Source: Lysobacteraceae bacterium (GTDB taxonomy: Bacteria; Pseudomonadota; Gammaproteobacteria; Xanthomonadales; Ahniellaceae). From it: DNA of 56,827 bases. The first letter of the stretch is position 1. Each line of letters opens with the position of its first letter. Position numbers and translations under genes: made by a program. Below are positions 7,847 through 16,133 of the stretch, one piece after another. The stretch spans positions 1 through 56,827 of the forward strand of contig JAJTHZ010000057.1 of NCBI GenBank assembly GCA_021299185.1. Reading direction: 5' to 3'. Under the pieces are notes generated by a model. The model was not told the DNA's origin and made no database searches. It saw only the letters and a list, made by a program, of their open reading frames with translations.

Positions 7847-9316
7847 TCACGTGGGCTCGCGCGCCAGGGCTTCCGCCCGGCGCGCGATCTCGCGCGTCAT
7901 GCCGGCGAACAGCCAGGCGTGCGCCGGCGCGAAGGCGTGCCAGTAGAGCAGGCCCCAGAACCCGCGCGGGTGCCAGTAGGCGGTGACGCGGATGCGCTGC
8001 GCGCCGCCGCCGGCGGGTTCGATCTCGTACTCGAGCGCGCCGCTGCCCGGCGCCTTGAGCCCGAAGTGCAGGGTCAGGCGGCGACCGGGTTCCACGCCCA
8101 TCACGGTCCACCAGTCGATGGTGTCGCCGATCCGCAGGTCCGTCGGGTGGCGGCGGCCGCGCACGAGGCCCGGACCACCGAGCAGCCAGTCGGCACCTTC
8201 GCGGATGCGCCACAGCGCTTTGCCGTAGAAGTACGCGTTGGCGCCGCCCATCGTCAGCAGCACCGACCACAGCGCCGCGGGCGAGGCGGTGGATACCGCC
8301 TCGCCGCTGGCGCGCTTGGCGTAGAAGGCGTGGTCGGGGCGCCGGCCGCGGAAGGCGAACGCGCCTTCGGTCCAGCGCGCGGCCACGGTGTGCTCGCGCT
8401 CGGCGTCCAGCGCGGCCTGCGCGGCGTCGCGGAAACCGCGCAGTCGTCGCGGCAGCAGCGCGCGCAGCGGTGCGTCGTCGGCGGGCAGGTCGTGGCGCAG
8501 GCCGCCGATCAGGGCGCGCGCGATCGGCGCCGGCACCGCGGTCACCAGCGCCAGCCAGTAGGCCGACATCTCCGGCGTGAGCACCGGCACCGGCACGATC
8601 CACGGCCGCTTGCCGACCAGCGCGGCGAACTCGCGCATCATGCTCTGGTAGCTGATGTAGTCCGGCCCGCCGACGTCGAAGATGCGCCCCGCGGCCGCGG
8701 GCAGGCGCGCCACCCCGACCAGGTCCTCCAGCAGGTCGTCGAGTGCGATCGGGCTGGATCGGCAGCGCACCCAGCGCGGGGTCAGCATCAGCGGCAGGTG
8801 GTAGACGAGGTCGCGGATCACCTCCCACGCCGCCGAGCCGGGTCCGACGATGATCCCGGCGCGGATCTCGGTCACCGGCACCGCGCCGCGGCGCAGCGCA
8901 TCGCCGGACGCGCGGCGCGACAGCAGGTGTTCGCTGCGCGCATCGGGCGGGATCAGCCCGCCGAGGTACACGATGCGCCGGATCCCGGCGGCCTCCGCGG
9001 CGCGCGCGAAATGCCCCGCCGCCTCGACGTCGAGCCGCCCGAAGTCGCGCCCGGCGGCCATCGAGTGCACGAGGTAGAACGCCACGTCGACGCCGGCGAG
9101 CGCGGCGGGCAGGGACGACGGGTCCAGCGCATCGGCGGCGATCCGCTCCACGCCGGGCCAGTCGCGCGCCTCGAGGGGGTCCGGGTTGCGCGCCGCCGCG
9201 CGCACGCGGAAGCCGTGCGCCCGCAGGCGCGGCACCAGGTTCGTGCCGATGTAGCCGCTGGCGCCGAAGACCAGCGCGAGCGGTGCCGGCCCTGCCGCGG
9301 CATGCGTCGGCTGCAT
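7847..9316 (-). CDS. SDR-type NAD(P)-binding protein with C-terminal DUF2867
   Basis: A 489-residue two-domain protein. The N-terminal 290 residues are an atypical SDR/NmrA-like Rossmann fold with the dinucleotide motif VFGASGYIGTNLVPRLR, followed by DVAFYLVHSMA and IRAGIIVGPGSAAWE. The C-terminal ~170 residues match DUF2867 (AYFYGKALWRIREGADWL, GDTIDWWTVMGVEPGRRL, TAYWHPRGFWGLLYWHAF). Proteins of this layout occur in many proteobacteria and actinobacteria as predicted oxidoreductases or epimerases; the substrate is unknown. It lies downstream of the Reeler-like gene on the same strand with an 89-base gap. Confidence 0.88.
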   Translation of the reverse strand: MQPTHAAAGPAPLALVFGASGYIGTNLVPRLRAHGFRVRAAARNPDPLEARDWPGVERIAADALDPSSLPAALAGVDVAFYLVHSMAAGRDFGRLDVEAAGHFARAAEAAGIRRIVYLGGLIPPDARSEHLLSRRASGDALRRGAVPVTEIRAGIIVGPGSAAWEVIRDLVYHLPLMLTPRWVRCRSSPIALDDLLEDLVGVARLPAAAGRIFDVGGPDYISYQSMMREFAALVGKRPWIVPVPVLTPEMSAYWLALVTAVPAPIARALIGGLRHDLPADDAPLRALLPRRLRGFRDAAQAALDAEREHTVAARWTEGAFAFRGRRPDHAFYAKRASGEAVSTASPAALWSVLLTMGGANAYFYGKALWRIREGADWLLGGPGLVRGRRHPTDLRIGDTIDWWTVMGVEPGRRLTLHFGLKAPGSGALEYEIEPAGGGAQRIRVTAYWHPRGFWGLLYWHAFAPAHAWLFAGMTREIARRAEALAREPT

Positions 9317-9405
9317 GGCGGCATCCTAAGCGGCCGCCGGACCGGTCTCCAGGGGGGCCGCGCGCGATCGCCACGGTTCGACGCGGCACGCGCCGCGGCG
9401 CGCGC

Positions 9406-10005
9406 TCAGCGCGTGGGCCCGCCGCCCGGCGACTCGAAGCCGTCGAACGACACGGCCTCGTCCAGCACCACCAGGTCGGTCAGGGCCTGGTGCGCGCGGC
9501 AGCGCATCGGTGGCGGATCGGCGCATTCCTCGATCAGGAAGGCGCGCAGCACCACGGTGCCGGCGCCCGCGGCGGGCGGGTCCCAGCGGAACGACAGGTC
9601 GGCCTGCGCTTTCGGCAGCGCGCTGGTGTGCGACAGCGCCCACTCGCCGCAAGACACCAGCGGCGGATCGGGCACCACGATCTGGTACAGCGGGCCGACC
9701 GAGGGCGTGAAACTGCCCGCACCGGTCTGCGGGCCGGTCTTGGCCCACACCAGCACGCCCAGTGCGCGGCGCTGCGGGTCCGGGTGCTCGATGCGCAGCG
9801 ACTGCCGCCGCGCGGGCGCCCACGCCGGTGCGTCGGCGCGCAGCCGCCAGCCGGTCGGTGCCGGGCTCACCACCGTCGGCCACATCGGCGACAGCGGCAG
9901 CACGTTGACCTCGCAGATCGGCGCCCGGTTGCTGTGCGCCGCCGCGGTCCCGCACGCGAGCCAAGCGGTCACAAATGTTAAAAGCGGGAGGCGTCTGGAT
10001 CGCAT
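9406..10005 (-). CDS. Exported Reeler-like protein with C-terminal DGFE motif
   Basis: A 199-residue protein. The signal peptide is [19 protein letters not shown], cut near TAAA. The body, from [19 protein letters not shown] to [18 protein letters not shown], resembles the Reeler beta-sandwich: [12 protein letters not shown] is followed by the F-x-W-x-x-P-x-x-G-x-G-x-V-x-x-R-A pattern. This match is by eye and tentative. The C-terminus is [19 protein letters not shown], one of the DGFE-type tails seen in several exported proteins of this window. It is divergent from the DUF1800-DUF1501 operon, whose first protein carries the same motif at its N-terminus. Confidence 0.6.
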   Translation of the reverse strand: MRSRRLPLLTFVTAWLACGTAAAHSNRAPICEVNVLPLSPMWPTVVSPAPTGWRLRADAPAWAPARRQSLRIEHPDPQRRALGVLVWAKTGPQTGAGSFTPSVGPLYQIVVPDPPLVSCGEWALSHTSALPKAQADLSFRWDPPAAGAGTVVLRAFLIEECADPPPMRCRAHQALTDLVVLDEAVSFDGFESPGGGPTR

Positions 10006-10153
10006 GTTCGCGCTGCGAGGGCGAGCCGTGGCGGGACAGCGCATCGTACCGGCGACTGGCGGTGGCTGGCGGCCGGCGAATGCGACCGACGTCACGGTCC
10101 ACCGGCCCGCCGGGCCCGCGATAACGCCGCCACTCACCTGATGGGGACCCTGC

Positions 10154-12004
10154 ATGGGACGCAGACACCGTGCCGCCGCCGCCCTCGCCCTGCTGCTCGC
10201 CGCGCCCGCGGCGCTGGCGCAGGACGCGATCTTCGCCGACGGTTTCGACAACCGTCCCGAGGGCCCGTTCACGCGCGCCGAGGCGCAGCGCTTCCTCACC
10301 CAGGCCACCTTCGGCCCGACCCTGGCCGAGATCGATCGCCTGCTGGCGATGGGCTACAACGCGTGGCTGGACGAGCAGTTCGTCGCCACCACCTCGCGCC
10401 AACTGCCCTTCCTCGACCAGTTGATCCAGGCCGACATCGCGGCCAACCGGCCGATCGACGTGTGGCAGGACAAGCGGCAGGAGATCTGGTGGCGCAACGT
10501 GCTCAGCGGCAACGACCAGTTGCGCCAGCGCGTGGCCTACGCGCTGTCGCAGATCCTGGTCGTGTCCGACCAGAACGGCGCGCTGGAGGGCAACCCCACC
10601 ACGCTCGCGCACTGGCACGACATGCTCGCGAGCGGCGCCTTCGGCAGCTACCGCACGCTGCTGGAGAACGTCACCCTGCACCCGTCGATGGGCCACTACC
10701 TGTCGATGTTCGGCAACCGCAAGCCGGACGCCGCGCTCAACATCCGACCCGACGAGAACTACGCGCGCGAGATCACGCAGCTGTTCTCGGTCGGGCTGGT
10801 GATGCTCAACGCCGACGGCACGCCGGTCGACGGCAACCCGGCGCAGGCCGGCGTGCAACCGGTGCCGACCTACAACCAGGACACGATCCGCGGCTTCGCC
10901 CACGTGTTCACCGGCTGGAAGTACTCGACCTGCATCCCGCCCAACACCACCAGCGCGGACCCGAACAACAACCTCAACTGGTGGAACTGGGAGTACTGCT
11001 CCTCGCAGGCGCAGTCGGTGTCGGGCGACCAGGACTGGCGCCTGCACGAAGGCTGGCGCACGCCGCTGCGTCCGTGGGGCGAGGGCAACACGGTGCGTGG
11101 CGAGGTCTACTACGCGCACGAGGGCACCAAGCAGCTGCTCAACTATCCGGGCGTGAGCCTGCCCAACGGCGTGCTGCCCTCGTCCAGCGGGCGCACCGCC
11201 GGCAGTCGCGCGCGCCACGACCTCGGGCTCGCGCTCGACAACGTGTTCAACCACCCCAACGTGGGCCCGTTCATCGCGCGGCAACTGATCCAGCGCCTGG
11301 TCAGCAGCAACCCCTCGCCGGACTACATCGGGCGCGTGGCCGCTGCCTTCGCCGACGACAACGGCGCGGCGGCCGGCGGCACGCGCGGCAACCTGCGCGC
11401 CGTGGTGCGCGCGGTGCTGATGGACCCCGAGGCGCGCAACCTGGCGCAGGTGCCGGCCAACGGTGGCAAGTTGCGCGAACCGCTGCTGCGGGTCAGCGCG
11501 CTGTGGCGCGCGCTGGATGCGCGTTCGCGCGACGGCCGGATCCGCGAGGGCTGGCCCGAGGTCTACGGCGCGCAGGCCGTGCTCCGCTCGCCGACCGTGT
11601 TCAACTTCTACCTGCCGACCTATGCGCTGCCGGGCGAGATCGCCAACGCCGGCCTGGTGTCGCCGGAGTTCCAGATCACCACCGATACCTACATCACGCG
11701 CCTGACCAACGAACTCGGCGGCAAGGTGTACTGGGCGTGGATCGGCAACACCGGGCTCGACAGTTGGGATCCGGTGCAGGTGGACCTCAGCCGCGACCTC
11801 GCGCTGGCCGACCAGCCGGCCGCGCTGCTGGACCGCTACAACCTGCTGTTCCTCGGGGGCACGATGTCCGCCGGCATGCGCAGCACCCTGCTCGCGCACC
11901 TCAACGACATCGCACCCAACTCCTGGGAGGGCTGGCGCCGCGAGCGCGTGCAGGACGCGCTGTGGTTGATCCTCACCTCGCCCGAATACGTCGTGGAGCG
12001 CTGA
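10154..12004 (+). CDS. DUF1800 exported protein with IFADGFD motif after the signal peptide
   Basis: A 616-residue protein of the DUF1800 family. The signal peptide [20 protein letters not shown] ends at LAQ; IFADGFD follows at residues 26-32, then the DUF1800 opening [16 protein letters not shown]. Family hallmarks include [45 protein letters not shown] and [22 protein letters not shown]1800 proteins are secreted, of unknown biochemical activity, and are almost always encoded next to a DUF1501 protein, as here (the next gene starts three bases after this stop). The DGFD element is like the C-terminal tags of other exported proteins in the window but is placed at the mature N-terminus. Confidence 0.93.
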   Translation: MGRRHRAAAALALLLAAPAALAQDAIFADGFDNRPEGPFTRAEAQRFLTQATFGPTLAEIDRLLAMGYNAWLDEQFVATTSRQLPFLDQLIQADIAANRPIDVWQDKRQEIWWRNVLSGNDQLRQRVAYALSQILVVSDQNGALEGNPTTLAHWHDMLASGAFGSYRTLLENVTLHPSMGHYLSMFGNRKPDAALNIRPDENYAREITQLFSVGLVMLNADGTPVDGNPAQAGVQPVPTYNQDTIRGFAHVFTGWKYSTCIPPNTTSADPNNNLNWWNWEYCSSQAQSVSGDQDWRLHEGWRTPLRPWGEGNTVRGEVYYAHEGTKQLLNYPGVSLPNGVLPSSSGRTAGSRARHDLGLALDNVFNHPNVGPFIARQLIQRLVSSNPSPDYIGRVAAAFADDNGAAAGGTRGNLRAVVRAVLMDPEARNLAQVPANGGKLREPLLRVSALWRALDARSRDGRIREGWPEVYGAQAVLRSPTVFNFYLPTYALPGEIANAGLVSPEFQITTDTYITRLTNELGGKVYWAWIGNTGLDSWDPVQVDLSRDLALADQPAALLDRYNLLFLGGTMSAGMRSTLLAHLNDIAPNSWEGWRRERVQDALWLILTSPEYVVER

Positions 12005-12006
12005 GC

Positions 12007-13500
12007 ATGGCCACCGACCACCGTCGCGACTTCATCCGCCGCTCGCTGGCCACGCTCGCCGGCAGCGCCGCCTTCACCGCCCTGCCGGCCAAACTCGCCC
12101 TGGCGCAGAACGCGCGGCCGATGCTGCGTGGCGCCGGCATCGATTACCGCGCCCTGGTCTGCATCTATCTGTACGGCGGCAACGACTGCTTCAACATGAT
12201 CGTGCCGCGCGATGCGGGCTATGCCGCTTACCAGGCGACCCGCACCAACCTGGCGGTCGCGCAGAACGCGCTGCATGCCCTCAGCCCGGTGCAGGCGCCG
12301 ATCGGCGGCGGCCAGTTCGGCATGCATCCCGAGATGCGCGGCATCGCCGACCTGTTCAACGCCCAGCGCGCCGCGATCGTCGCCAACGTGGGTCCGCTGG
12401 TGCGCCCGGTCAACAAGACCACCTACCAGCAGCCCGGCACCCTGCTGCCGCCGCAACTGTTCTCGCACAGCGACCAGAGCGTGGTCTGGCAGACGCCGCG
12501 CGCCGACACCACCGCGCGCACCGGCTGGGGCGGTCGCCTCGCCGACATCTTCTTCTCCAGCAACGCCAACCCGACGCTGTCGATGAACGTCTCGCTGGCC
12601 GGCGAGAACGTGTTCCAGGCCGGGCAGACCGTGCTGCCGTACTTCATGTCGTCTTCCGGCGTGGAGCGCATCGGGATGATCGAGACCGGTGCAGCGAACT
12701 GCGCCGACGGCGGACAGGGCTGGAACCGTCGCCGCTGCCTCACCTTCAACGCGCTGCAGAACGCGACCTACGCGCATCCGTTCCAGCGCGCCTACGCCAA
12801 CCGCATGCGCGCCACGCGCGAGACCACGCGCATGGTGGACGTCGCGCTGGCCACCGTGCCGCGCAACGACCCTGTGTTCCAGCCGTTCTGGACCGCGTTC
12901 GGGCTGGCCTGGAACGCGACCAATCCGCCGGAACTGCCCGACCTCGGCGAGCAGCTGCTGATGATCGCGCGCGTGATCCGCGCCCGCGACGCGCTGCAGA
13001 TGAGCCGGCAGTTGTTCTTCGCCGGCATCGGCGGCTTCGACACCCACGACAACCAGCTCACCGACCATGGCCCGCTGCTGCGCCAGATCTCGGCCGGCCT
13101 GAAGGGCTTCTACGACGTGCTCGCGCAGCCGTCGATGGCGCTCACCAACCAGGTCACGGCCTTCACCGCCTCCGAGTTCGGCCGCACCCTGTCGAACAAC
13201 GGCGACGGCACCGACCACGGCTGGGGCGGCCACCACATCGTGGTCGGCGGCTCGGTGATCGGCGGGCGCATCTACGGCCGCATGCCGAACCTGTCCGGCA
13301 ATTCGCAGACCAACCCCGACGACGCCGGCTGGGGTCAGATCATCCCCACGCTGTCGGTGGACCAGTACGCGGCGACGCTGGCGACCTGGTTCGGGCTCGG
13401 CGCCACCGATCGCGCCGCGATCTTCCCGAACCTGCAGCATATGACTGGCTCCATGCTGTCGATTCCGGGGCCGGACCTGGGGTTCATGCAGGCGGTCTGA
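12007..13500 (+). CDS. DUF1501 protein with Tat signal
   Basis: A 497-residue DUF1501 protein. It starts MATDHRRDFIRRSLATLAGS, with a twin-arginine RRDFI motif, a hydrophobic stretch and cleavage near ALA. The core contains YLYGGNDCFNMIVPRD, FGMHPEMRGIADLF, GIGGFDTHDNQ and FTASEFGRTLSNNGDGTDHG, the signature blocks of this family, which is distantly alkaline phosphatase/sulfatase-like. It is exported folded by the Tat route, unlike its Sec-dependent DUF1800 partner. The pair is widespread in Gram-negative bacteria and no molecular role is established. The ATG at 12007 follows the DUF1800 stop almost directly, so translation is probably coupled. Confidence 0.94.
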   Translation: MATDHRRDFIRRSLATLAGSAAFTALPAKLALAQNARPMLRGAGIDYRALVCIYLYGGNDCFNMIVPRDAGYAAYQATRTNLAVAQNALHALSPVQAPIGGGQFGMHPEMRGIADLFNAQRAAIVANVGPLVRPVNKTTYQQPGTLLPPQLFSHSDQSVVWQTPRADTTARTGWGGRLADIFFSSNANPTLSMNVSLAGENVFQAGQTVLPYFMSSSGVERIGMIETGAANCADGGQGWNRRRCLTFNALQNATYAHPFQRAYANRMRATRETTRMVDVALATVPRNDPVFQPFWTAFGLAWNATNPPELPDLGEQLLMIARVIRARDALQMSRQLFFAGIGGFDTHDNQLTDHGPLLRQISAGLKGFYDVLAQPSMALTNQVTAFTASEFGRTLSNNGDGTDHGWGGHHIVVGGSVIGGRIYGRMPNLSGNSQTNPDDAGWGQIIPTLSVDQYAATLATWFGLGATDRAAIFPNLQHMTGSMLSIPGPDLGFMQAV

Positions 13501-13530
13501 GGCTCGCGCATGCGGCTGCGTGGGGAACGT

Positions 13531-13663
13531 CGCCGCTGAAGCGGCTCCCACAGAGGCCGTCGGGGCCTGCGAGGGGGAAGGGGCCGGGTTGTGGGAGCCG
13601 GCTCTGCCGGCGATGGGCGTCGTGAGCGCGCCGGAAGCAGTCGCCGCTGAAGCGGCTCCCACA
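13531..13663. repeat. Cluster of three REP-type palindromes
   Basis: Three imperfect palindromes share the outer GTGGGAGC/GCTCCCAC end. 13531-13552 and 13641-13663 are the same element (CGCCGCTGAAGCGGCTCCCACA). 13590-13613 is a related form in the other orientation (GTGGGAGCCGGCTCTGCCGG). They lie between the DUF1501 gene and ridA and are copies of elements seen again at 15292 and 38645-38943. They resemble the REP sequences mobilised by RAYT transposases in pseudomonads and xanthomonads; no RAYT gene is in the window. Confidence 0.8.
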
Positions 13664-13740
13664 GGGTCATGTCGCGAGTCGGGCTTGTGCGGCTTCCACC
13701 TCGGTATGCTGGGGCCCCCTTCCTGCTTCCCCGGTGCCCC

Positions 13741-14085
13741 ATGATCCAGCGCTTCGACGTCGGTCCCCGCCTGTCCGAGATGGTGGTCCACAACGGCACG
13801 GTCTATCTCGCGGGCCAGGTGCCCGAGACGGAAGGCGCCGACATCACCACCCAGGCGCGCGAGGTGCTCGCCTCGATCGACGCCCTGCTGGCGCGCGCCG
13901 GCAGCGACAAGTCGAAGCTCCTGCGCGCGGAGATCTTCCTGGTCGACCTCGCCGATTTCCCCGGCCTCAACGCGGTGTGGGAGGCCTGGCTGCCGCCGGG
14001 CCAGGCGCCGGCGCGCGCCACCGTGCAGGCGAACCTCGCGCGGCCCGGCTGGCGGGTCGAGATCGTGGTGACCGCGGCGGTGTGA
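13741..14085 (+). CDS. RidA family protein (enamine/imine deaminase)
   Basis: A 114-residue protein of the YjgF/YER057c/UK114 family. RidA proteins hydrolyse reactive enamines and imines, such as 2-aminoacrylate released by PLP enzymes, and work as cytoplasmic trimers. The family blocks are visible: VVHNGTVYLAGQVPE, DITTQAREVLASIDALLARAG, LLRAEIFLVDLADFPGLNAVW and PARATVQANLA, whose Arg is the substrate carboxylate-binding residue. This subgroup (YjgH/Rid2-like) is slightly shorter than E. coli RidA. The ATG at 13741 starts the conserved part directly. It is isolated after the REP cluster and converges with the RelA-like gene. Confidence 0.93.
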   Translation: MIQRFDVGPRLSEMVVHNGTVYLAGQVPETEGADITTQAREVLASIDALLARAGSDKSKLLRAEIFLVDLADFPGLNAVWEAWLPPGQAPARATVQANLARPGWRVEIVVTAAV

Positions 14086-14152
14086 GCCTCGCGGCCCGCG
14101 CTCCCAAAACAGGGGCGGCGCGGTCCGCGGCGACGTTCGGCGTGCCGCTGCC

Positions 14153-15205
14153 TCAGTCGACCAGCACCACCTCCACGCCCTCGTGCACCGGCGGGTCGGC
14201 CGACGGGTCGACGAACAGCCAGCGCAGCAGGGCGCGGTAGAAGGCGAACAGCGGCAGGCGGGCGGAGATCTCGTCGCGCACGCGCTCGCGCGTGAGCTTG
14301 AACGAGGCGTGCGATTCGCGCGTGAGGCGCTCGCGCTCGTGCAGGAAGTTGGACAGCGGCTGCACCTGCACCTCGAAGGTGCGGCCCGACCACGCGACCA
14401 CGCTCTTGATCGCCGACCAGCCGGAGTGCTTGCGCGATTCGCGCGCGAGGTAGTCCTTGACCTCGATGAACGCCAGCGTGCGGTGCTCGTCGTCGGCCGG
14501 CAGGCCGCGCGCGGTCAGCGCCGCGTCGTCGAAGCGCAGCGCTTCCAGCGCCTGCTGCAGGGCCTCGGCGTCCTCGTTCGCGCCGACCACGATCTTGATC
14601 CCGAACACGTCCTTGACGTAGCGGCCCAGGTGGCGCAACTGCTTGTCGCGCAGCACCAGCCGATCGAGCTCGAACAGCTCGTCGGCGACCTTGTTCCAGA
14701 TCTCCTCCTCGGCCTTGATCCGCGTCAGCAGGCGGAACACCGCGTGCGCGTTCGGTTCCAGCGCCTCGTACTCGACCACGTTGCTGACCAGGTGGGCGCG
14801 CAGCCAGCCGCGCTGGTCGGCGATCGCCAGCCGCGCCAGCACGCGGTTGCCGAGGTCGAGGTCGGTGCTGCCGACCACCTCGGCCTCGGTCACGTCGACC
14901 GCCAGGGTGAAGCGCTCGCGCGTGCGCTCGACCTCGCCGATCACCACGCTGCGGCGCTGCACGGCGCCGAGCAGGCGCTCGGACAGCAGGCCGGCGAGCA
15001 GGTGCAGGTCGCGCTCGCCGTGGCGGATCATCTCGCCGAACTCCGCGCGCGCCTGCGCGAGTTGGGCGCGCGAGAAGCGCAGGCGCTGGTCGCCAGCGCC
15101 AGCATCCATCGCCGCGCGGTGGCGCTGCAGCGCGGCCACCAGGGCGTTGAGGCCCGGCGCGCGCGAGACCATCCATAGCGGCGAGTCTTCGGTTGCCTCG
15201 CTCAA
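14153..15205 (-). CDS. Divergent RelA/SpoT-fold (alarmone synthetase-like) protein, TTG start
   Basis: A 350-residue protein. Residues 1-180 are helical and match nothing I recognise. Residues about 185-310 look like a RelA/SpoT nucleotidyltransferase domain: RYVKDVFGIKIVV aligns with the D-x-x-G-x-R-hydrophobic motif (Asp near 198, Lys in place of Arg), then IEVKDYLA and SGWSAIKSVVAWSG resemble the FKDYIxxPKxxGYxSxH region, and FEVQVQPLSNFLHE (Glu near 277) matches the EIQIRT motif, followed by LTRESHASFK. The Asp and Glu that bind metal and attack in true synthetases are kept. The basic ATP-binding loop is not typical. There is no HD hydrolase domain. The start is a TTG set by a perfect GGAGG five bases upstream. 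Confidence 0.65.
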   Translation of the reverse strand: MSEATEDSPLWMVSRAPGLNALVAALQRHRAAMDAGAGDQRLRFSRAQLAQARAEFGEMIRHGERDLHLLAGLLSERLLGAVQRRSVVIGEVERTRERFTLAVDVTEAEVVGSTDLDLGNRVLARLAIADQRGWLRAHLVSNVVEYEALEPNAHAVFRLLTRIKAEEEIWNKVADELFELDRLVLRDKQLRHLGRYVKDVFGIKIVVGANEDAEALQQALEALRFDDAALTARGLPADDEHRTLAFIEVKDYLARESRKHSGWSAIKSVVAWSGRTFEVQVQPLSNFLHERERLTRESHASFKLTRERVRDEISARLPLFAFYRALLRWLFVDPSADPPVHEGVEVVLVD

Positions 15206-15210
15206 GCGGT

Positions 15211-15215
15211 CCTCC
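15211..15215 (-). promoter_or_regulatory. Shine-Dalgarno GGAGG deciding a TTG start
   Basis: On the minus strand GGAGG is followed by ACCGC and then TTG AGC GAG. The ideal site and 5-base spacing favour the TTG at 15205 over the internal ATG of MVSRAP or the longer upstream frame. Confidence 0.7.
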
Positions 15216-15291
15216 GGCGGACGATGCAGGGCACTCGCGGGCCCGGGTCGTCCCGTCCGCGCACCGCCCAAGCCTAGCCTAGCGCCGGCCC

Positions 15292-15315
15292 TGTGGGAGC
15301 CGCTTCAGCGGCGAC
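15292..15315. repeat. Single REP-type palindrome
   Basis: TGTGGGAGCCGCTTCAGCGG followed by CGAC is an isolated copy of the element clustered at 13531-13663 and 38645-38943. It lies in the 180-base gap between two minus-strand genes. Confidence 0.75.
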
Positions 15316-15384
15316 TGGACGCCCCCGCCGTCGCTGCGCGAGTCGGCTTGGGCAGCAGGCCCCGTCCGACGCGGTACGCTCGAT

Positions 15385-16044
15385 TCACTTCGTTCCGGCG
15401 GGGGCCGGCGGGTTCTCCAGTTCGGCCGCGAGGCGCGCGGCTTCCACGGCGCCCCAACCGGGTACCCCCTTGGCCGGCGCGGCCTCGGCCAGCGCCTGCG
15501 CGCGCCGCGCGTGCTCCAGCGCCTTGGCAGGATCGCCGCCCCAGGCCGGCGGCGTGCGCGCCAGGCGCATCGCGGCGAAGTAGTGCACGCGCGGATTGTC
15601 CGGCGCGGCGGCCAGCGCCTCGGCGACCAGCCGCGCCGACTCCGGGCCCAGGGTCATGCCCTTCATCGGATTGAGCGCGATCGTCATGCCGTAGCAGCCG
15701 CTGAGCAGCGCCTTGGCCTCCGCACCCCACGCGGGATCGGTGGCCAGCGGCGCGAGTCGCACCCCGCAGTCGACCAGCGCATCGATCGCCGCGTCGCGGT
15801 CGCCGCCCAACGCGAGCGCGGCCTCGACGTAGCGCGCGTGCGCCGTGCGATAGCAGTCCGCCGCCGCGCGCGTGCGGTCGCAAACGGCGCCGAGCGCGAG
15901 CGCGGCCCGGTTCGCGGGTGCCGGATCGCCACCGGCGAACAGCGCCGACACGGCGCGATCATCCGGCAGCGGTTCGTCGGCCTGCGCGGGTCCGCCGACG
16001 ATCGAGGCAAGGCACAGGGCGAGGGCGGGGATTCGATGTCGCAT
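15385..16044 (-). CDS. Exported protein with TPR-like helical repeats
   Basis: A 219-residue protein. The signal peptide MRHRIPALALCLASIVGGPA is cut near AQA. The mature part is Ala-rich, with helix pairs that resemble tetratricopeptide units (YVEAALALGGDRDAAIDALV; NPRVHYFAAMRLARTPPAWG; DPAKALEHARRAQALAEAAP) and five Cys, several of which may pair (AVCDRTRAAADCYRTA, VDCGVRLA, LLSGCYGM). The start was chosen at the ATG after a GGAG site rather than the in-frame ATG seven codons upstream. It is likely periplasmic. No specific family is recognised. Confidence 0.65.
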   Translation of the reverse strand: MRHRIPALALCLASIVGGPAQADEPLPDDRAVSALFAGGDPAPANRAALALGAVCDRTRAAADCYRTAHARYVEAALALGGDRDAAIDALVDCGVRLAPLATDPAWGAEAKALLSGCYGMTIALNPMKGMTLGPESARLVAEALAAAPDNPRVHYFAAMRLARTPPAWGGDPAKALEHARRAQALAEAAPAKGVPGWGAVEAARLAAELENPPAPAGTK

Positions 16045-16133
16045 CGGGGCGCTCCGGGTCGGCACGCCGCGATCATTCGCCGCCCGCGCCGCGCCCGGCA
16101 GTGCGCGCCGTCAGCACCGCCGCCTGACACTCA

